Notes under the pieces: model-generated | Told to the model about the DNA's origin: nothing | What the model saw: only the letters and a program-made list of their open reading frames with translations | The model's database searches: none | Shown: piece by piece, positions 1 through 10,879 of the stretch | How positions within the stretch are numbered: the stretch's first letter is position 1 | Layout of the letters: every line of letters begins with the position of its first letter | NCBI GenBank assembly: GCA_964019135.1 | Contig: OZ025265.1 | Coordinates: 21,985,143-22,049,142 of the forward strand | DNA: 64,000 nucleotides | Reading direction: 5' to 3' | Origin: Arenicola marina | Lineage: Eukaryota; Annelida; Polychaeta; Arenicolidae | Made by a program: the position numbers and the translations under genes

Positions 1-645
1 GTCCTAAACATTGTAAGCCAATAGCGAATGTTGACATTAATACCAAAGTAATCGGACAAATCGCATTGCAAATATACCACAGGCGGAAGCTAATTAAATT
101 CAAAGCCCTAAACGATAATTTCATTTTATTACATTCCAGTTTACACCTTGGTGCAGCAATTTTTTACGCCAACATCATAAAGCCCCACGCATACAATCTG
201 CGATCAATCGGAACATACTAAAACAGATTTGGGGCCGGCTTGTGGCATATTAACGCCAGCCCAAAACAACGGATTGAGGTCAGATGGAGAAAGGAAGCCA
301 GGTCCGTTGAGACTTTGTTGTTGACTCAGTCGCGTGTACCCACAACCATCCTATGGAAACCATGTCCGCCATCAAACACATAACATTTATACCGGAATCT
401 TGTACGAAGCCATGAAAGTCCACATCAAGGTGAAGATAAATCTAGGCATTCTATTGGCTGCTTATCTAATGCTACGAGTATGACATTTTGTAGCCACTAT
501 ATAGGGGCAAACTTCATTGCTGTCTTATATCGCACTGCCTCGTAATTCATTCGCTGGTGTTGGATTTAAACGCCGCTGAACGTCGAATAACAACATGGAA
601 TAACGTTCTGTATTGTGGTATACTTGGTGTTATTATCGCATGACA
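1..645 (+). promoter_or_regulatory. Promoter and leader of gene I-1 (reference subfamily I promoter)
   Basis: The window opens in spacer upstream of I-1. In order: GAAGCCA at 294-300, an AP-1-like TGACTCA at 322-328, GAAACCA (GAAGCCA in sister copies) at 356-362, GAAGCCA at 406-412, inverted CCAAT (ATTGG) at 453-457 and TATATAG at 498-504. A start site near 530 would give a leader of about 115 bases. The boxes are 62 and 50 bases apart, the same spacing as in the promoters of I-3 and I-10. Motifs are seen directly; promoter function is inferred from position and conservation. Confidence 0.7.
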
Positions 646-1023
646 ATGCCGTCATCACTGGTACTAGGAGACCGCCAGTTGGCAGCAGACCTCGTTCATT
701 TTTACCAGAAGCTGCATTCCAAGTTCCTTCGCGCCTGTCACCAAGTTCGCCTTCTCGATAACGGAATATATGACCTTCAGATGCGCTACGATCGCGCCGG
801 GGTGGCCAATCAGCGCTCCGTTCGCTATTCACTGCGCCTCAAGCTGGCTACGCTAGAAGGAGTGCGCGACATGTTCTTTGAGTACGCCAATCAACGCGGC
901 AACGACTTGGTTACATTTCAAGAGCGATTCGTCTTTGTGGAACTCGCTCCGGGCGAGACGGACTTGGTTGCCGACATGGAACGGGGACTGAGCGATTCGG
1001 AGGGAGCTTACCTAGCCTCCTAG
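646..1023 (+). CDS. I-1, subfamily I RYDRA-core protein, intact
   Basis: Unrecognised 125-residue protein and the reference for subfamily I. It has a variable N-terminus (DRQLAADL at 9-16, FYQKLHSKF at 19-27), Cys31, then the family core at 36-82: DNGIYDLQ, RYDRA at 47-51, NQRSVRYSLRL at 55-65, TLEGVRDMFFEYAN at 69-82. An acidic tail ends SDSEGAYLAS. Residues 34, 37, 41, 44, 48 and 51 are hydrophobic or small and spaced 3-4 apart, so a short coiled coil or amphipathic helix is plausible. No signal peptide or membrane segment is visible. ATG 646 is preferred over the in-frame ATG at 640 because I-2, I-6 and I-10 keep only the inner one. There is no intron; AATAAA lies at 1212-1217. Residue 52 is Gly where nearly all other copies have Val. 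Its twin in copy B is I-5. Confidence 0.82.
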   Translation: MPSSLVLGDRQLAADLVHFYQKLHSKFLRACHQVRLLDNGIYDLQMRYDRAGVANQRSVRYSLRLKLATLEGVRDMFFEYANQRGNDLVTFQERFVFVELAPGETDLVADMERGLSDSEGAYLAS

Positions 1024-1748
1024 GATGCCGGCTCAGCTGTACATCCACCATGGATGGTGCGTGTGTCTGGGACATGCTTCATCCAATACACGCCGATCTC
1101 CTACGAACAATTAGGATGCTGAGTAACGCTGATAACTGTCATTAAATGATTTAATGAGCTATTGGTCCTTTGCCATAAACGTTTCGCATCCGTGTCATTA
1201 TCTGATTTCTTAATAAAACTCGCATAAAATACAAAGTAACATTGTATTTCTTTTACTTCTTACTATTTAGATGCACTTCATAATTACTTATGCCGCCGAC
1301 AACACACCCTGTGTTCGCATTTTTTCTGGAACGCATGCTCGCTTTTCGTCAATATCTAATCCTTTATATTGGTAACACATGTGCGTGAGCAATGGGCAAG
1401 TAAACCACAAGTTTCTAACATCTTGGCTTACCACTTGCCAACTAATTGGATCTGCCGCTTTTTGGTAAATAACGACGCATAATTCATCGTTATAACGGCG
1501 TTTGGCGCTTGGCAAATTAAAGATAATTTTATATCGATTATATCAAAATGACTTATACATGTATTTGAACATAAATTTTATGAATGTGACACATTGTCAA
1601 ATAAAACGAAAACTGCGCCTGCCGAGTTAGTATGTTTTGTCACTAATTATAATTCCGAAAACAACAGAATAATTTTCGCACCTGACTATTATTATTCGAC
1701 GAGAAAGATATAAAATCCCCGCACACAGGAGGGCATTCGCAGGTTCAC
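1024..1748. other. Convergent 3' spacer between I-1 and II-1
   Basis: It holds the I-1 3' UTR with AATAAA at 1212-1217, then spacer shared with 12872-14119, 34505-35282 and 53611-54857. Copy B has about 53 bases that are missing here near 1411. No gene is seen; the open frame at 1288-1515 on the - strand is not kept in the sister copies. Confidence 0.6.
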
Positions 1749-2090
1749 CTATGACTTTCCCGCGCCGTCTTCCGCAGCTTGTAGTTGAGCCAAGGGGTTG
1801 AACACCGAGGTCTGTAGAGTGTCTAACTCGTCTCCTCTTCGACAGACGTATTCACAGAACACGTGACGCAGCTCATCTAGTGTGACCAACTCTAGACGCA
1901 GCGAGTGTCGAAAGAAACGCTGGTCGGCCACCACGGCGCGATCATAGCGCCTCTGAAGGTCGTCAATACGGTTGTTGAGCGGAGTGATCTGGTGACAGGC
2001 CGCTTGGTACTTGTTGTACTTCCGATTGTAAAACGCCAACATGGCGTCCGGCGTCTCAAATCCCATCATCGCCAATTCTGACGTCATCAT
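1749..2090 (-). CDS. II-1, subfamily II RYDRA-core protein, intact
   Basis: 113 residues and the reference for subfamily II. It starts with two Met codons; counting from the second, Cys31 and RYDRA 47-51 fall exactly where they do in subfamilies I, III and V, so the second Met is probably the ancestral start. The N-terminus (MTSELAMMGFETPDAML, then YNKYQAACHQI) differs fully from subfamily I. The core reads PLNNRIDDLQRRYDRAVVADQRFFRHSLRLEL. The C-terminus LDELRHVFCEYVCRRGDELDTLQ and a short polar end GAGKS replace the acidic tail of type I. A CRE-like TGACGTCA overlaps codons 2-4. It is convergent with I-1. The sister copies have Ser and Tyr where this one has Phe and His in the RFFRH stretch. 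Confidence 0.8.
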   Translation of the reverse strand: MMTSELAMMGFETPDAMLAFYNRKYNKYQAACHQITPLNNRIDDLQRRYDRAVVADQRFFRHSLRLELVTLDELRHVFCEYVCRRGDELDTLQTSVFNPLAQLQAAEDGAGKS

Positions 2091-3554
2091 ACAGTGATGC
2101 TACCGTTCCCCTTGGGAATGACTGTTTTTGACGCCTAGAAGATATGCTACCAAGTCCCTTTGCTCTATCACAGAAACAATACTTTTCTGTTCATTAATAC
2201 CCAGCAAACCCTCTTGATAAAACACAAATGTTCATTATGCGGTCAGCTTGTGACCGCTGACTAACCAATCAGAATCTTCGTGACACAACACCCATCATCA
2301 AACACCCTCATATTTAAGATTCGTTACGTAATTGGAATTCCTGCCACATAATTTCCGCGCCGTAAAACAGTCACCTGGCTTAACCGATAACACGAGAAGG
2401 AAACTAAGAATGCGATCATATTGTTTGCGCTATGATCAAATTGACAAATAGCAAAAAAAATATACGACGGACTGATAAAAAGAGAATTCAAGTAATTTAA
2501 GGCAGAAAGTACAAGCATTAAACATCGGAAATATCAGCAATTCATATTTTCACATTACCATATGACACAAGACATACATCTGTGTAAGATGTGCATATTT
2601 TCGTCATAAAAGGTGACCAATATCAATCGCGCGTAAATGTCTTAAACTTAGAATTGGTGGATTGGTGGATTGACCAATGCACAGCATTTTAAGATATCAT
2701 GACGTAACAGTTTTAAGACAAGCTTAGATTGAAAGGCGTAATTTAAATGCTGAAATCATACTTTGATGTAAATGCGGTTAAACGGCGGTGGCAAACGGTA
2801 CAACGTTCATAAAATAATACAAGTAACATTGCCGAAATATTACTATTTCAGCAGCCGCGAATATCAAATTGGCAATCGATTGTTAGAGATGTCGTAAGAA
2901 TCAAACTAATAATTGTTGCAGCTTATTGCAGCCCCTACCCGTCCCCGTTCACTGTTCTGTTGGCCAGCATTACGGTCTGTCTAAAGTCATCGCGTTGCGA
3001 TTGTTAACAATTCTTTGCTTTAATTGCAATTGCATTGATATCTATTTGCTTTAAAAAAATTATCAGCAGAAACAGTGTTCTAGGAATAAGTGTTAACATA
3101 TTAGCTGGCGCTCACCTGACTGTTTGTGTCCAACAATTAGCTAACATAAATTAAGACTTCTTTGCGGACAGTTACTTTGATATTTTTCGATGGCACACGG
3201 CTACATTCATACGGTCACGGTGCTTGTCTTGTTTAGCACAATGCTTGGACAAATGTCTGAAAAAGTTTCTGAGATATAACCAACCCTCTTGATAACAGTG
3301 CCCCAACAAATGCATATAATGCAAAGGCGCAGTCGGCTGAAAGCTTGCTAACTGATTAGATCTGCCTTCCCTTCCTCAATAACGACGTATAATTCTTCAC
3401 ATAATTATACGATATTAACTGATTATGCATAACTTGTTGATAGAGTTTGGCAGATCAAGGATAATAGAAATCGATTATATAAACATGATTTATATTATCA
3501 GATGAGAAAGACATACGATCAACGCACACATTGCACATAGGTTTGCGGGTTAAG
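2091..3554. other. II-1 promoter region and spacer up to II-2
   Basis: Just above II-1 (- strand) the TATA position near 2217 reads TTTATC on the coding strand, weaker than in sister copies. CCAAT lies near 2266 and a decayed GAAGCCA-type box near 2377. From about 2540 the DNA is family spacer: the stretch near 2780 (ggcggtggcaaacggtacaa) recurs near 19730, 30430, 36320, 45990 and 51960. No gene is seen; the 64-residue - strand frame at 2324-2518 is promoter DNA. Confidence 0.5.
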
Positions 3555-3893
3555 CTATGACTTGCTTGTGCTGTGTTCTGCAGCTTGTAGTTGAGCCAAG
3601 GCGATGACCACCGAGGTCTGTAGATTGTCTAACTAGTCTGCCCTCCGACAGACGTATGCACAGAACACATGACGCATCTCATCTAATGTGACCAGCTCCA
3701 GACCGAGCGAGTAGCGGAAGGAGCGCTGGTGGGCCACCACGGCGCGATCATAGCGCCTCTGGAGGTCGTCAACACGGTTGTTGAGTAGAGTGATCTGGTG
3801 ACAGGCCGCTTGGTACTTGTTGTACTTCTGGTTGTAAAACACCAACATGTCCTCCGGTGTCTCAAATCCCATCATCGCCGATTCTGACGTCAT
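3555..3893 (-). pseudogene. II-2, subfamily II copy with premature stop
   Basis: The ATG (MTSESAMMGFETPEDM) opens an 86-residue frame that stops after VCRRAD at 3633-3635. Beyond the stop the same frame continues as a recognisable subfamily II end to the normal stop at 3555-3557. The core (NNRVDDLQRRYDRAVVAHQRSFRYSLGLEL) is whole. The same stop is present in copy B (II-6), so it arose before the duplication. Because the core stayed open in both copies, a truncated functional product cannot be excluded. Confidence 0.7.
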
Positions 3894-5013
3894 TATACAG
3901 TGGTGCTTCCGTTTATCTTGCTAATGACTGTTTAGAGAAGCAACAGGTTCCAATGCCTAATAGATATGCTATCAAGTCGCTTTGCTCTATCACAGAAGCA
4001 ATACTTCGGTGTTCATTAATACCCCGCCAATCCTTTTTATAAGACACAAACGCACATTATGCGGTCGGCTTGTGACCGCTGACTAAAGAAACCAGAATCC
4101 TCTTGATACAACACCCATTATCAAATACCCACACCTTTAGGATTCATTACGAATTTGTTAATCCTGTCCGCATGGCTTCCTCGCCACAAAACAGTCATCT
4201 GGCTTCACCGATAACGCGAGAAAGGAAAGTAGAGATGCGATCATGTTGTTTGCGCCATGATCAAATCGACAAATAGCGAAATTATACGACAGAGTGAAAA
4301 ATAAAAATTCCAGCAAATTAATGCAGGACGCAATGGGACATTATAGGGATGGAACGTCGGAAAGACTAGAGTTATATTTTCACACGACCATATGCCAGAA
4401 GACACACATCTATGTAAGATGTGCAGATTTTTGCCATACTCATGGTATCGTCAGCCACTCATATAACATCGCCCACCCAAGCCCTCATACAGCATGTTCA
4501 AGCATGATTGCCATTTTCAATCAGTGGTGCGCCTAATATCATATCCATTTCATTATCTTTTCTTTTAGCACGATCACGCCCCCCATCACGCGCTATCACA
4601 CTAGTGCTTTGCCTCTTTTCTCAAAATGACAACCATCACTTAAACTAATCTTTTGGCTGTAGCATGAAGTGACAGGCAAGAAACCAGCCCGATTGCGTCT
4701 TTAAAGTAAACGGGGTCGTCGGCCAGAAGTAAAGCCAGGTGTTGGTTGGATCAATTAACATCGCGCGTCATTTGTGGTCGACTTAAGCAGCCAAGAAGCC
4801 AATCGTCATAATATCACTTTGTGAGAAATATTTCTTTGATTCCGATTTGTTAATATGTTTCCAACCTTTCCCTATTGGTTGTGAATGTTTAGTACGCCAA
4901 AGGACAAAGCGGCATAGATAACAAGCCAAGGGTCTTACCGCGATTCTTCCGGTACCAATATTGTTGGAGACCAGCCAAAGCCTCATTGGCGCGGTCACTT
5001 CAATCTTGTAAAT
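3894..5013. promoter_or_regulatory. Divergent promoter region of II-2 (-) and III-1 (+)
   Basis: Left half (- strand): TATAAAA near 4034-4041, then GAAGCCA-type boxes in - orientation near 4068 (CGGCTTG), 4173 and 4192. Right half (+ strand): box variants AAACCA near 4680 and TAAAGCCA near 4732, GAAGCCA near 4796 and ATTGG near 4876. The III-1 leader carries about one and a third of the 45-base leader repeat (near 4945-4990). Part of this stretch (4294-4536) is open but is not conserved as protein. Confidence 0.6.
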
Positions 5014-5394
5014 ATGACGTCATCGACGAAAATGTTAGAGCGGCAGATCATCCAAGAACTCGTCGACTCGCACCAGATGATTCATTCCAAGTTCCGTTAT
5101 TCCTGTCGCCAGATCCAGATGCTCAACATTCGTATAGATGACCTCCTGAGGCGCTACGATCGCGCCTTGGTGGCCGACCATCGCTCCTTCCGCTACGCTC
5201 TGCGTCTGGAGTTGGCTACGCTAGCAGGTGTACGCGACATGTTCTTCATGTAGGCCAATCGGTGCGAGAACCACATGGCCGCCCTTGAGGATCGAGTATT
5301 CATCGTAGAACTGATGGCTGTGCTGGAGGTGGGAGAGGCTGTGAGCGAGATCGATGGCGAGGAAGTGGGTAATGATGCCACAATCAACACGTAG
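5014..5394 (+). pseudogene. III-1, subfamily III copy with premature stop
   Basis: The ATG in TGACGTCA opens MTSSTKMLERQIIQELVDSH, Cys31, then an altered core (NIRIDDLLRRYDRALVADHRSFRYALRL). A TAT-to-TAG change at 5251-5253 stops the frame after FFM at residue 79; the remaining codons run on to the normal end NDATINT with a stop at 5392-5394. The twin in copy B, III-4, has TAT here and is open, so this loss followed the duplication. AATAAA lies at 5506-5511. Confidence 0.75.
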
Positions 5395-7485
5395 CAGCGT
5401 CAGTGAGAGAGAAATTCCCATTCGACAGTTTGCCTTGAACAATTTGCGTCGTGTTGACCACGACTATATTCCAAGGCTTCTCTAGCGATATTGCTAAGGG
5501 CCATTAATAAACTTCAAACTTTTTGTGAATCCATTTATCCCATTTTATGTTGCTTTTAATAAAACGGAACTAAATGCATATATTATTTTATCTTATACAA
5601 ACATGCTCATTTACGCTGTGGCACATACAAACGGGATCATGCATTTAGTACTAACAATATTAATACGGAACAAATCAGTAACACAACTTACTTTTTTATA
5701 CATATCGTGACTTAACTGACGCAATATAAGTATAATTGATCAATACTGTTGTTTATTGCGTCCAGAATGCATTTCGGCTCAAATCATTACCAACTAACCA
5801 CGAACCCTTGCGAATAATTATATAAAACGAGCGGTTTCTTGCAATGGCAGCAACATGTTGGAAATGGAAAACATATTGGTTAATTTGTGGGAACATACGG
5901 CTATTTGGGCTTAAGATCAGCTTCGCAATGTTGGTTTGCTTGGCGATGACGGAATTATATGTGGCGGATATGGGATGCATAGGTCTGATTAACAGATATC
6001 ATGGGATCCAATCGCTTTTCATAGCAGCACTATCAGCTGCATCGTTAGCCAACCAAAAGAATTCTGGTCAATAAGGAAAATGGATCAGCAATCCTGGCTT
6101 CCCTCCCTGTTATTTCGCCAGTTTCCTTCACATGTCTTCACCATCTTACACCAGCGACTGGCCATATCGATAATAGACATCAGACAACCGGCGATCCGAG
6201 CAAACCTATAATTCTGATATTTTGGGGGACAACAGTTAGTTTTCACAGCTTCAAATCGTATATTATCAATTTGAACGATTGATTTCTAGTATTATTTATA
6301 TTATGTGACAATAAGTCATACTACTTAAAGGAAATGATGGTACACGTTTGCAATCACAGGCCGTTGAATTGCAATGCGCCTCATTAGTTAGCGTTATGTT
6401 TTCTCTGCCGCAGAGAAATGCGCATCAATTAAGCCGTTGCCTTTTGTGGCCCCGTTAATGAATTTCTTAATTCAGTACAAAATCATTTAAACAATTTAAT
6501 TGCGTCATTTTGACGAATAAACCGTTGAGATTACATGCCAGTTCTGATTGTAACAACGGTGTAACATCTTCATAATATTGGCAATGCGACATTTTGGTCT
6601 TGTTTCCGTTTTACGGTGTAATGCGTTATCTTAAGTGATTAAGACAGTTTCCAGCTTTTTTATCCCTCTGAGTCTAATTACTATCTCACGGCCACTCTGC
6701 TTTTCTCTCGTCCATCAGCCATGCTATGCAATAACTGTACATTTGATACGCGACGCACACTGCCAATGTAGCTTTAATAATCCTGCGCTAGTAATCTCAC
6801 TTCACGATTGCTCGGATAGACAGTACGTCCTAGATAATGTGAACCAATAGCGAATTTTGACATTAATACCAAAGTAATCGGACAAATCGCATTGCAAACA
6901 TATCACAGCCGGAAGCTCATTACGTTGAAAGCCCTAAACGATAACTTTATTTCATTCCATTCCAGTTTACACCTTGGTGCAGCAAACTCTTACGCCAACA
7001 TTATCAAGACCTGACGCACACAATCTGCGGGCAATCGGAACATACTTAAACAGATTTAGGGCCGGCTTGTGGCAAATTCACGCCAGCCCAAAACAACGGG
7101 TTGAGGTATGATTGAGAAAGGAAGCCATGGCCGTCGAGACTTTGTTGTTGACTCAGTCGCGCCTACCCACAACCATCCTATGGAAGCCATGTCAGCTATC
7201 AAACACCATTTAGAACGGGATGATGTACGAAGCCATTAAAGTCCACACCAAGGTGATGATAAATCTAAGCATTTCTATTGGCTGTTTATTTAATGCTACG
7301 AGTACGATATTTTTCAGCCACTATATAAGGGACAAACATCGTTGCTGCGTTACATCACACTGGTAGATCATTCGCTGGTGTTGGACTTTAAACGAGAACC
7401 CGTTATTCACGGAACGCCGCTTATCGTCGAATAACATCACTGAATATCTTAATTGCGATATACTTGTCGTTATTATCGCCTAACA
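5395..7485. other. Spacer between III-1 and I-2, including the I-2 promoter
   Basis: 5395-5560 is the III-1 3' UTR. A dispersed block of about 100 bases (CCTGGCTTCC...) lies near 6085-6175; it is the distal part of subfamily V promoters found here without a V gene. From 6840 the sequence is unit-start spacer homologous to 11860-12493 and 31096-31740. The I-2 promoter has GAAGCCA boxes near 7121, 7182 and 7230, TGACTCA near 7149 and TATATAAG near 7322. No other gene is supported. Confidence 0.5.
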
Positions 7486-7848
7486 ATGCCGTCATCCGTG
7501 GTATTGGAAGACAGCCAGTTGGCAGCAGACCTCGTCCATTATTATCAGAAGCTCCATTATAAGTTCCTCCGCGCTTGTCACCAAGTTCGCCTTCTCGACA
7601 ATGGAATATATGACCTCCAGAGGCGCTACGATCGCGCCGTCGTGACCAATCAGCGATCCTTTCGCTATTCGCTACGCCTCAAGCTTGCAACGCTAGAAGG
7701 AGTGCGCGACATGTTCTGCGAGTACGCCAATCAACGTGGGAACGACTTGGTGACATTTCAATAGCGATTCGTCTTCGTAGAATTCATGACCATTCCAGAC
7801 GAGAAACAAAACCTGTGGGATTCGGGAGGAGCTTCCTCGGCCTGCTAG
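7486..7848 (+). pseudogene. I-2, subfamily I copy with premature stop
   Basis: It begins MPSSVVLEDSQLAADLVHYY and has a whole core, then TAG at 7762-7764 where sister copies have GAG (VTFQ-stop instead of VTFQER). The frame behind continues to a subfamily I variant tail (DSGGASSAC) and stops at 7846-7848. The B twin I-6 reads GAG and is open. The stop removes only the C-terminal third, so a 92-residue product with the full core remains possible. Confidence 0.75.
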
Positions 7849-8712
7849 GTTGCAGGTTGAGCCGCGTGTGAACAGATCATCCTCCATCCAATACACTTTG
7901 CTCTCCCATGAGCAATTAGGACGCTGAGTAATGTCGGCACCCGCCAGTTATTAAGTCTTTTATATCCGCAAGTGCTTTGTGACCTTTGTTGTTTCTTTTC
8001 CGGCAAACTTTGGCAACAGCGAATTAGTCCGCTTTGTTAATAAAATTAAAATCCAACTTAATCAATATCGTTCTTTTCTGTTTCTTCTTTCTAATATTTG
8101 AATTGTATGATCATTTAGGTCGCCGACAACGCATTCCCTTATCGCGTTTTGTTGAAGAACATGGTCTAGCAACCGATATTAATTCCCTTGAATATTAATT
8201 ATTGTTTGCCAGGTTTTCATCTATATTTTATTTTTTATATTGGCGGCGAGACCACTTGAACAGCATTTTGATATATAATAATGTTACAGGCGAGAATAGA
8301 TTGTGAGTCTTTTTTAAGGGCTACAATTATACATTAGTATCAGTGTGATTAAACGACGAGACCAAATAGCAAAGGGTAGATAAGATATGTGAAAACGTCA
8401 TAACTGAAATGCAATTATTGCACCTGTCTCCTATATGAATTGTAGCAATCGATTATTAGGGATAATTATTCCGGCCTATTGCGGCCCGCCACACTTCTCG
8501 GTTCACTGTTCAAAACGCCATCAGTACGTTTTTGCTCGAACGATCGCGTCGTGATTGTTATTAATCGTTCGCACTAGTTGCAATTATACTGATATCTAAT
8601 TACTTCGCCCAATTATTTTTTATGAAGCTTTATTTCAAAAAGAACATGCAACAATACGAGAGTACAAATGAAGCCAGATCAACGCACTCGTTGCACACAG
8701 TTGCAGGTTCAG
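7849..8712. other. Convergent 3' spacer between I-2 and II-3
   Basis: It contains the I-2 poly(A) signal near 8038-8043 and two family spacer motifs: the block ccggcctattgcggcc near 8472 and the block ttattaatcgttcgcac near 8560, both recurring in at least seven other spacers. No gene is seen. Confidence 0.5.
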
Positions 8713-8855
8713 CTGTGACTTTCCGGCGCCGTCTTCTGTGGCTGGTAGTTGAGCCAAGGCGATGAACACCGAGATCTGTAGAGTGTCAAACTCGTCTGCT
8801 CTCCCACAGACGTATTCACAGAACACACTGACGCAGCTCGTCCTGCGTGACGACG
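8713..8855 (-). pseudogene. II-3, C-terminal remnant of a subfamily II gene
   Basis: Only the last 45 codons or so remain: VFCEYVCGRADEFDTLQ and ALAQL, ATEDGAGKS. The normal stop position 8713-8715 reads CAG, and homology ends near 8855 inside the LDELR stretch, where the frame is also shifted. There is no core and no start. The copy B equivalent is II-7. Confidence 0.7.
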
Positions 8856-9410
8856 GCAAAATTGATATATTCGAATGCATTTTATGCAACCGTTTCACTT
8901 GAAAGCTTTTTACAATAACCTAAACAACTATCTTTTTTTAAGCTTATCGACAGACACCCATTCCTGTGCTCATCGTCTAACACGTAACATTGCAACAACT
9001 TTCCGCGGCCAAACCTTGTGCTGTTGGCCTTTGAAGTCGACTAGCTCGTCGCGAGAATGTGAATCCATGTGTTGGGCTCATAGATTAACGCTGCACGCCT
9101 TTGCTTAAAGCGGTAATGAAGCCAGGGAGCCGACTATGCATCAGATAGAAGCGCTATCCCGTTTCTAATTGGGGAAGGCATATTGAGCCTCTTTCTCATT
9201 TGTCATTTTCTAAGCAAGGCTTCACGCAGAGAATGTGAGTTAGACAATCTATTCGCTTATAAAGGTTAAACAAGTTGTTGACAAGTTATATTCAGCTAGG
9301 AGCTGTACTGTCGTTAATTGTTACAACGTACTCCTGGTCTATAAGGTAGGAACGGGGTAACAACAGGAATAAAATACAACTGTTCGGTTTATTTCCTGAT
9401 ATTGACGCCA
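8856..9410 (+). promoter_or_regulatory. Promoter and leader of IV-1 (decayed)
   Basis: Subfamily IV promoter with weakened boxes: GAATCCA near 9061 and GAAGCCA near 9118; the first box reads CAAACC near 9012. TATAAAG is at 9258-9264. It starts directly at the truncated II-3, so the divergent II/IV arrangement has lost most of the II side. Confidence 0.5.
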
Positions 9411-9700
9411 ATGACGGCTATGGCGTGGCGACAATTCGTGGACAACCTCATGGACTCTTACCAGACAGCGTCCGTCCAGACAGCAGTTCCATCTTTGCTG
9501 TCGCCAGATCCAGATGCTCAACAATCGCATAATCCACCTCCAGAGGCGCTACGATCGCGCCGTGGTGGCCGACCAGCCCTCCTTCCGTTACTCGCTGCAC
9601 CTGGAGCTTATGGCTACGCTGAAAGGAATACGCGGCATGTTCTTTACGTAAGTACGCCCATTGGTGCGGGAATCACATGGACGCCCTTGAGGATCGAGTA
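9411..9700 (+). pseudogene. IV-1, frameshifted and 3'-truncated subfamily IV copy
   Basis: The ATG at 9411 opens MTAMAWRQFVDNLMDSYQTA, then a small internal duplication (the stretch gtccagacagca) throws the frame off. The core DNA (cgctacgatcgcgccgtggt) is present but read in another frame. There is a further insertion near 9648, and homology stops at 9700, where the sequence joins V-gene 3' flank. A 109-residue open frame across it is a by-product. Confidence 0.75.
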
Positions 9701-9789
9701 TTCCTTTACCCTTTGTCAGGAAGTGAAATAAGCGAGCGCCCTGTAGTCTTTAATTTTAAAGTAAACGTGCTCGTCGGCCGGAAGGAAAG
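9701..9789. other. V-type 3' flank joined to the end of IV-1
   Basis: Short stretch matching 17400-17500, starting at the shared string tattcctttaccctttgtc. In the 17.4-kb copy the sequence to its left is unrelated to IV-1, so this join is a recombination point. Confidence 0.5.
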
Positions 9790-10265
9790 CAATGTGATGT
9801 ATATTTGCCTTTTTCAAAAATCGACGTTATCTTTGGCATACCATTTCATAATAATGTTTTGATGTACTCTCTGAATTATGTTATATTATGTGCAAAATGG
9901 TACATTTACCGTTCAAAGCTAAATGGAAGAAAACTTTATCTCTAGGAATTTTTGGTAGAACTAAAAAATCATGTTCAGACTAGAATATATTATAGAAAAA
10001 CTAAAACAGAATTATTGTGAAAATGCAATAGAGCATTTGTATCAGGCATTGTGATATATTAAGTGTTTGTTATATATTTGACAGATTTTTCATATTTCCA
10101 TAATCAAATGTTACTCATTTTAGTGAAGCTATTCCCCGGAGCACCAAAAAGTGCTGTGATTGTATGAACGCATAATCTTGTATTCATCACCTATGAAGAT
10201 GTGTGAACCTATGTACTCTGGATTGATGCAAATAAAAAATAAAAATAAAAAAAAACAATGTGATG
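9790..10265 (+). mobile_element. Poly(A)-tailed retroposed fragment with target-site duplications
   Basis: The body at 9800-10255 is AT-rich, ends in AATAAA-type signals and an A-rich tail, and is flanked by the 10-base direct repeat caatgtgatg (9790-9799 and 10256-10265). The related segment at 17505 has a single, uninterrupted site (caatgtaatg), so both filled and empty states are visible. This is the mark of LINE-driven retroposition. No long reading frame is present; it is likely a 5'-truncated LINE 3' end or the 3' UTR of a retroposed mRNA. Confidence 0.75.
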
Positions 10266-10879
10266 GGCGGACCAATTTACAATCATGCGATTCTCTATCC
10301 GATTGAAATTGGGAAGATGCATATCGCCATAATAGCAATTACGACTTGTGCAAAAAACGAAATGCATCAATTTCCTGGGCTTCCGACTTGCTATTTTGCC
10401 ACAAACCTTCCACGCATGGCTTTCATATTACTTCAGCGACTGGCTTATACGACAACAGACATACTGGAAGCATTCGTTAAGTACAGAAATACCATACTAT
10501 CTTTATTGAATGTCGGCATTTAATCATTCGACGTTGAATAATAGTCACGTCTAAAATGTTAACGAACATCATGCTTTTTAATTGAAAGTAATACAACTTT
10601 CCCAATAACCCATGAATAAGAACGACAAACAGTTCATTTCGGGAAGTGCGATTAGTCACAGAGACCCCCCAGGCAAATTGTAATGTAAGTCATGTCAGGC
10701 AATTTTAATTTTATTATATTATCCAAAACATATGGCACCAAATTATAGTCCACGTCCACGAACCACAAAAAAATGTCTTTCACAAAAGGTTTTACAGTCT
10801 GTGGCCATAAACTCCGCACATCGTAATCAGACATGTTTCCTTAAACATTGACAATACCGCCCGACGTCACAGGCGACTG
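10266..10879 (-). other. 3' flank and 3' UTR of V-1
   Basis: On the - strand this is downstream of V-1, with AATAAA (TTTATT on the + strand) near 10710. The open frame at 10652-10834 lies in this 3' UTR; its relatives at 17893, 22438, 44153 and 48694 have changed ends and starts, so I do not call it a gene. The left half contains another decayed CCTGG-GCTTCC-type block near 10370-10470. Confidence 0.55.

Noticed and set aside
566-832. Antisense open frames over type I genes (88 residues, also at 12414 and 31661)
   Set aside because: They mirror the conserved sense frame on the other strand; there is no promoter in that direction and they are broken in other type I copies.
9402-9731. 109-residue proline-rich protein
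   Set aside because: It is the type IV core read in the wrong frame after a frameshift; the same reading appears antisense or shifted over III and V genes.
10652-10834. Small - strand protein downstream of V genes
   Set aside because: It lies in the V 3' UTR with the poly(A) signal inside; starts and ends differ in the five copies.
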